This document shows, one piece after another, positions 60,244-64,000 of a stretch of DNA of 64,000 bases. Numbering within the stretch: position 1 is the stretch's first letter; every line of letters begins with the position of its first letter. The position numbers were made by a program, and so were the translations under genes. This DNA comes from Desarmillaria ectypa (lineage: Eukaryota; Basidiomycota; Agaricomycetes; Agaricales; Physalacriaceae). The DNA lies in NCBI GenBank assembly GCA_030407005.1, contig JAUDYN010000009.1, positions 1,116,001 to 1,180,000 of the forward strand, given 5' to 3'. The notes under the pieces were generated by a model that worked only from the letters and a program-made list of their open reading frames with translations, was not told the origin of the DNA and did not search any database.

Positions 60244-63200
60244 GTTAAAGCAGTCATCCTGACTGCTAAGATTCTTCTTCAGGGGTGTCGAGTTGTGATA
60301 TGACTTGACTGATCCAGTACTGATCAATTAAGTTTTTCCATATATTTTCATCTGGATTACTGATCCATTTTTAATATTCATCCTTGCATTGTGCCAGGTA
60401 TGCAACATTGCTATTTTCAGAGTATTCATGATCCAGTATCTTTATTATGGCTTTGTCCTTGGTTATGATTTTTGGGTGATATAAAGCTCAGTTGATGTTA
60501 GCTTTGTATTCTGCAATTGCTTCCATGGCATTTGTCATCTCTATTTCTCGGACCCAAGAGTTGTGTTCTCTTGTCCATCTCTTTCACTTGACTAGGTAGT
60601 CAGTGACTTCTTTAGATGGTTGTCCTCATTTGGAGCATACTCAATGAGTACATGAGTCCAAGACTTCTTCAATTTCATATTCTTCTTGACTGTTGATGAG
60701 GTTGGGAGGAGGAGATGGCAGTTATTGTTGATTTGAGAAAGAGGGTGCAATATATAGAGTTAACAATTTCTCATTGAATCAGGGATGTATCTTCCAATGG
60801 GGTGGCAGTTTTAACTTGTATGCTGCCATACTAGATTTCTTGACAATTTCAAACAGTCCTGTTCATTTGTCATCTAGTTTTTTCTTTGGACATGGAAGAT
60901 GAAGATTGGTAGTGTCGAGCCAGACCTTGTCACTGATTTGGTATTCTCGAGATGACTGTTTTCTTATGTCATATTGTGCCTTCATTTGCACTGCTGCTTT
61001 TTCTAATGTGTCATGAACTTCTTTATGGACTTTGACCATGGTTTCTGTAAAGTCTACTGCTGCAGGATTTGTGAAGCTGGTTTTTTGGATAGACTCAGGG
61101 ATGAGTCAGAGATTTCATCCATATAAGATCATAAAGGGACTTTTGCTGGTTGCTGAATAAACTCAGTTATTATGAGCAAATTCTGCAAGTGGTAACCATG
61201 CCACCCAATCAGTCTGTTGGTGGTTGACAAAGATTCAGAGATATTTTTCAACCTCTTGATTGACTCGCTCTGTTTGTCCATTAGTCTGTGGATGATATGT
61301 GGTGGATGCATTTTGTGTGATATTCAGCATCTGGTAGAGTTTCTTCATAAACATTGATACAAATTGGGGTCCTCAGTCAGAGATAACCACTTGCAGCATT
61401 CTATGTTTTGTGTAGACATGGTTTCTGAGCATGAGAGCCCATCCTTTGGCAGACAATTCTTCATTGCATGGAATCAGAATTATACTTTTGGAAAACTGAT
61501 CCACAATAACAAATAAGGCATTGAAACCTTTTAATTCTGGGAGTCCAGTGACCATATCAACTGAGATATGAGTCCAAGGAATATCAGGTATTGCATTGGG
61601 ATGAAGAGGGGCAGCTTTTGCCTTCACATCGCTCTTTATTCTTTGATAGGTTTCACATCCTTTGATATAGGATTTGACATCTTTCTTCATTTTTGGCCAC
61701 CAGTATTCTCATAGAATGAGTTCTTTGGTTTTAGCGATACCTGGATGTCTGGCAGTAATGTGATCATGATATTGTGCAATGATATCACCACATAGGAAAG
61801 AGTCCTGAGAGACATAGATTTGTCTGTCATACTATAAGATTTCATTTTCTTGTGTGATTCCTTGTTCATGATTGAGAGATTTCTCGATCCCTTGATCCCA
61901 TTGACCTTTTTGTCAGGTTGCATCTCTTATACACACAATTCATTCTTCAGTGGTAGGCAGTATTAATGCCCAGAAATGTTCAGGGGAAAGAACAATCATA
62001 TCTTGATTGTCTTCTTTTTCCTGATCATGATTGTCTCTTCAACTGAGAAGATCAGCCTTCTTGTTAGCAATTCCAGCTTTGTGTTGAAGGACAAAGTGGT
62101 ATTCTGCCAGCTCAGTAACCCATCGGGCTTGTCATCAGTTCAGCTTCTGGGGTTTTCAGAAGTATTGGAGATTTTGATGATCTGTCCAGATTTTAATAGT
62201 CTCTTTGGTGCCCATGAGGTAATGGCACCATTCCTCCAAAGCTAGCATGATGGCCAGTAATTCTTTGTCATAGATTTCATAGTTGCATTCAGTGACTGTT
62301 AATGCTTTGGACATAAATACAACTGGCCTCCATTTGCCATTCTGTTCTTAGCTTAGGACAGCTCTGATGGCTCCGTCACTAGCATCAGCTTCTACTTGGA
62401 ATTTCCTGTTATCAGAGGGAATAGTTAGAACTATGTTTGTGGTCATCAACTTCTTGAGTTATGTGAATGCCTGTTCTTATTCTATTTTCCATATCCAATC
62501 AACTTTGCCCGTCAACTGCATGAGAGGTCATACTACCTTAGAGTAGTCATGTATGAACTTTCAGTAAAAATTTGTGAATCCTAAAAATGATTGGAGCTCC
62601 TTCTTTTTGGTTGGAGTGGGCCACTCTGAAATTCCAGTGACTTTGACCAGATCTATGCAGATTGTGTTTTTGCTAATAATTACTCTAAGGTACTCCATCT
62701 CAAGTACTTCGAACTCACATTTCTCTGCTTTGAGGAACAATTTGATTTCTCATAGGTGTTGGAGAACTTGTCAAATAATGATTCAATGTTTGGACAGAGA
62801 TTTTATGAAGATAAGGATATCATCAAGATATATAGTAACTTTTCCTCTGGTGATCAGGTCCTTAAAGATGTCATTCATCATCCACTGGAAAGTAGCTGGT
62901 GAGTTTGTGAGGCTGAAGAACATAACCATAGGCTCAAAGAGTCCTCGGTTGATTCTGAACATGGCTTTTTCTTTGTCTCCTTCATGGATTTGTATGTTAT
63001 TGTATCCCCATCAAACATCCAGTTTAGAGAAGTACTTGGCTCCACATAGTTTGTTGATGAGTTCTGATATCAATGGGAGTGGATATCGATTCTTTATTAT
63101 CATTTTATTCAGTTTTTGGTAATCCTGAATAGGACACAGTGAACCATCTTTTTTCTTGACAAAGAAGAAGGGGGACACAAAAGGAGATTTGAACAGATAA

Positions 63201-64000
63201 ATCTGTCCAGAGTCGAGGTTTTCATCAAGGAATTTGTTGAGTTGTTCCTGTTCATTTCGATTGAGTGGATAGACTTTACAATCTAGCATGGATTTGGCAT
63301 TGGGGGTCAACTCAATGGCATGATCCCAAGGTTTCTGATCTGGGAGTTTGTCAAAGCTTTCTTTAGAGAACAAGTCTCTAAAACTTTGATACTAAGGAGG
63401 CACAAGCTCCTCGAAGGTCTTTTTTGGTTTTTCTGCATTTGCAGCTGCCACCAATTTGTTTGTGTGATGTATGGCTTGAAGAATGATTTTCTCTTGCATG
63501 TTTACTGCAAGAATGGTTTCGCCTTCTTCAAGTTCTTCATCCCACCTGTCTTCTTCATCAGAATCAGAAAGCATGAAATAGTTTTTGATATAATGACATC
63601 ATCCAAATGTCATGGATCCTGTTTTCCAGTTGACTAGTGGATTATAGCATTTAAGCCAGTCATGGTCCAAGTATATGGTTTTGGAGCCTAAGTCCATGAC
63701 TGTGAGGTCAATTTGTTCAATATGATCTCTGATTGTCATTCAGAGCTCTACAAATTCAGTTATATCACCTGCCTTATTGTGGGTTCCATCTGCATTGTAA
63801 ACAGATATGGAAGTAGCAGCTTTTCTAGTATTCAACTGGTGTTGTTGGATATAGGTTTGGTTGATAGAGCTGCCTGTGCAACCACTATCTAACAATGCTC
63901 GGATTGTTAATATCTTTTTCCCAGTACAGAGAGCAAGTTGGATATCCACCAGGAAGTCCTGTCCAGAACTTTTGGTACCTTAGATATACTGGATCAGTTC
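60244..64000 (-). pseudogene. element D pol: chromodomain, integrase, RNase H, RT, protease (broken)
   Basis: Read on the minus strand: chromodomain near 60,550-60,700; integrase with HISVDMVTGLPELKGFNALF near 61,540 and HRLMDKQSESIKRLKN (frame-shifted) near 61,280; the zinc-binding part GCETYQ near 61,650. The RT has YLDDILIF near 62,820 and, further upstream, the block PFVSPFFFVKKKDGSL near 63,160. The protease LLDSGCTGSSINQTYI lies near 63,880. Both catalytic motifs are intact but stops occur between them. The 5' part lies outside the window. Confidence 0.82.

Larger units (their letters stand above)
59838..64000 (-). mobile_element. element D: Ty3/gypsy chromovirus-type retrotransposon, continues past the window
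   Basis: The minus-strand element has its 3' LTR at 59,838-60,233, a polypurine tract, then chromodomain, integrase, RNase H, RT and protease. Gag and the 5' LTR are outside the window. It retains some CpG sites, more than B and C. Confidence 0.85.

Overview
The window looks like a chromosome segment of a filamentous basidiomycete, probably an agaricomycete (mushroom-forming fungus). Genes are split by many introns of about 45-56 bp with GT..AG (twice apparently GC..AG) borders. The protein families are eukaryotic and fungal, a caspase-fold protein of the kind common in Agaricomycetes is present, and half of the window is methylation-eroded LTR retrotransposons. Exon structures below were worked out by hand from reading frames, splice signals and recognised protein families. 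No search was run.

Positions 1-31,670 are a gene-dense, CpG-rich, euchromatin-like block. In order: a caspase-like protein that has lost both catalytic residues (+), UTP20 of the small-subunit processome (-), ribosomal protein eS26 (+), geranylgeranyl diphosphate synthase (+), a PP6/Sit4-type phosphatase catalytic subunit (-), APC1 of the anaphase-promoting complex (+), PIH1 of the R2TP chaperone complex (-), DAHP synthase of the shikimate pathway (+), a small secreted and probably GPI-anchored protein (-), a SAP-domain membrane protein (+), a proline-rich hypothetical (-), a mitochondrial TypA/BipA GTPase (+) and a C2H2 zinc-finger protein (-). Strands alternate almost strictly, so most neighbours share a short divergent promoter or a short convergent 3' spacer. 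Most of these are housekeeping genes for ribosome biogenesis and translation, cell-cycle control, prenylation and aromatic amino acids. They are not an operon-like pathway.

Positions from about 31.9 kb to the end are AT-rich and strongly CpG-depleted. They hold nested Ty3/gypsy chromovirus-type elements of one family. Element C (- strand, from 33,161) is the outer host. Element B (+ strand, 35,508-53,576) sits inside C. Element A (- strand, 38,333-48,133) sits inside the gag of B. A 1.36 kb solo LTR (42,168-43,527) sits inside A. Element D (- strand) starts at 59,838 inside the right LTR of C and runs off the window. Two more solo LTRs (33,587-33,834 and 58,261-58,655) sit inside C. Reading frames of all elements are broken by stops, many explained by C-to-T or G-to-A transitions. 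CpG content rises from the outer to the inner insertions, which agrees with their relative age.

The most interesting signals are the doubly inactivated caspase-like protein, the LTR pair of element A that differs only by transitions (with TG facing CA at former CpG sites), the insertion order that doubles as a CpG-decay clock, two GC-AG introns in essential genes, and a possible tRNA-Met-derived SINE. I did not see a convincing wholly new multi-gene system.
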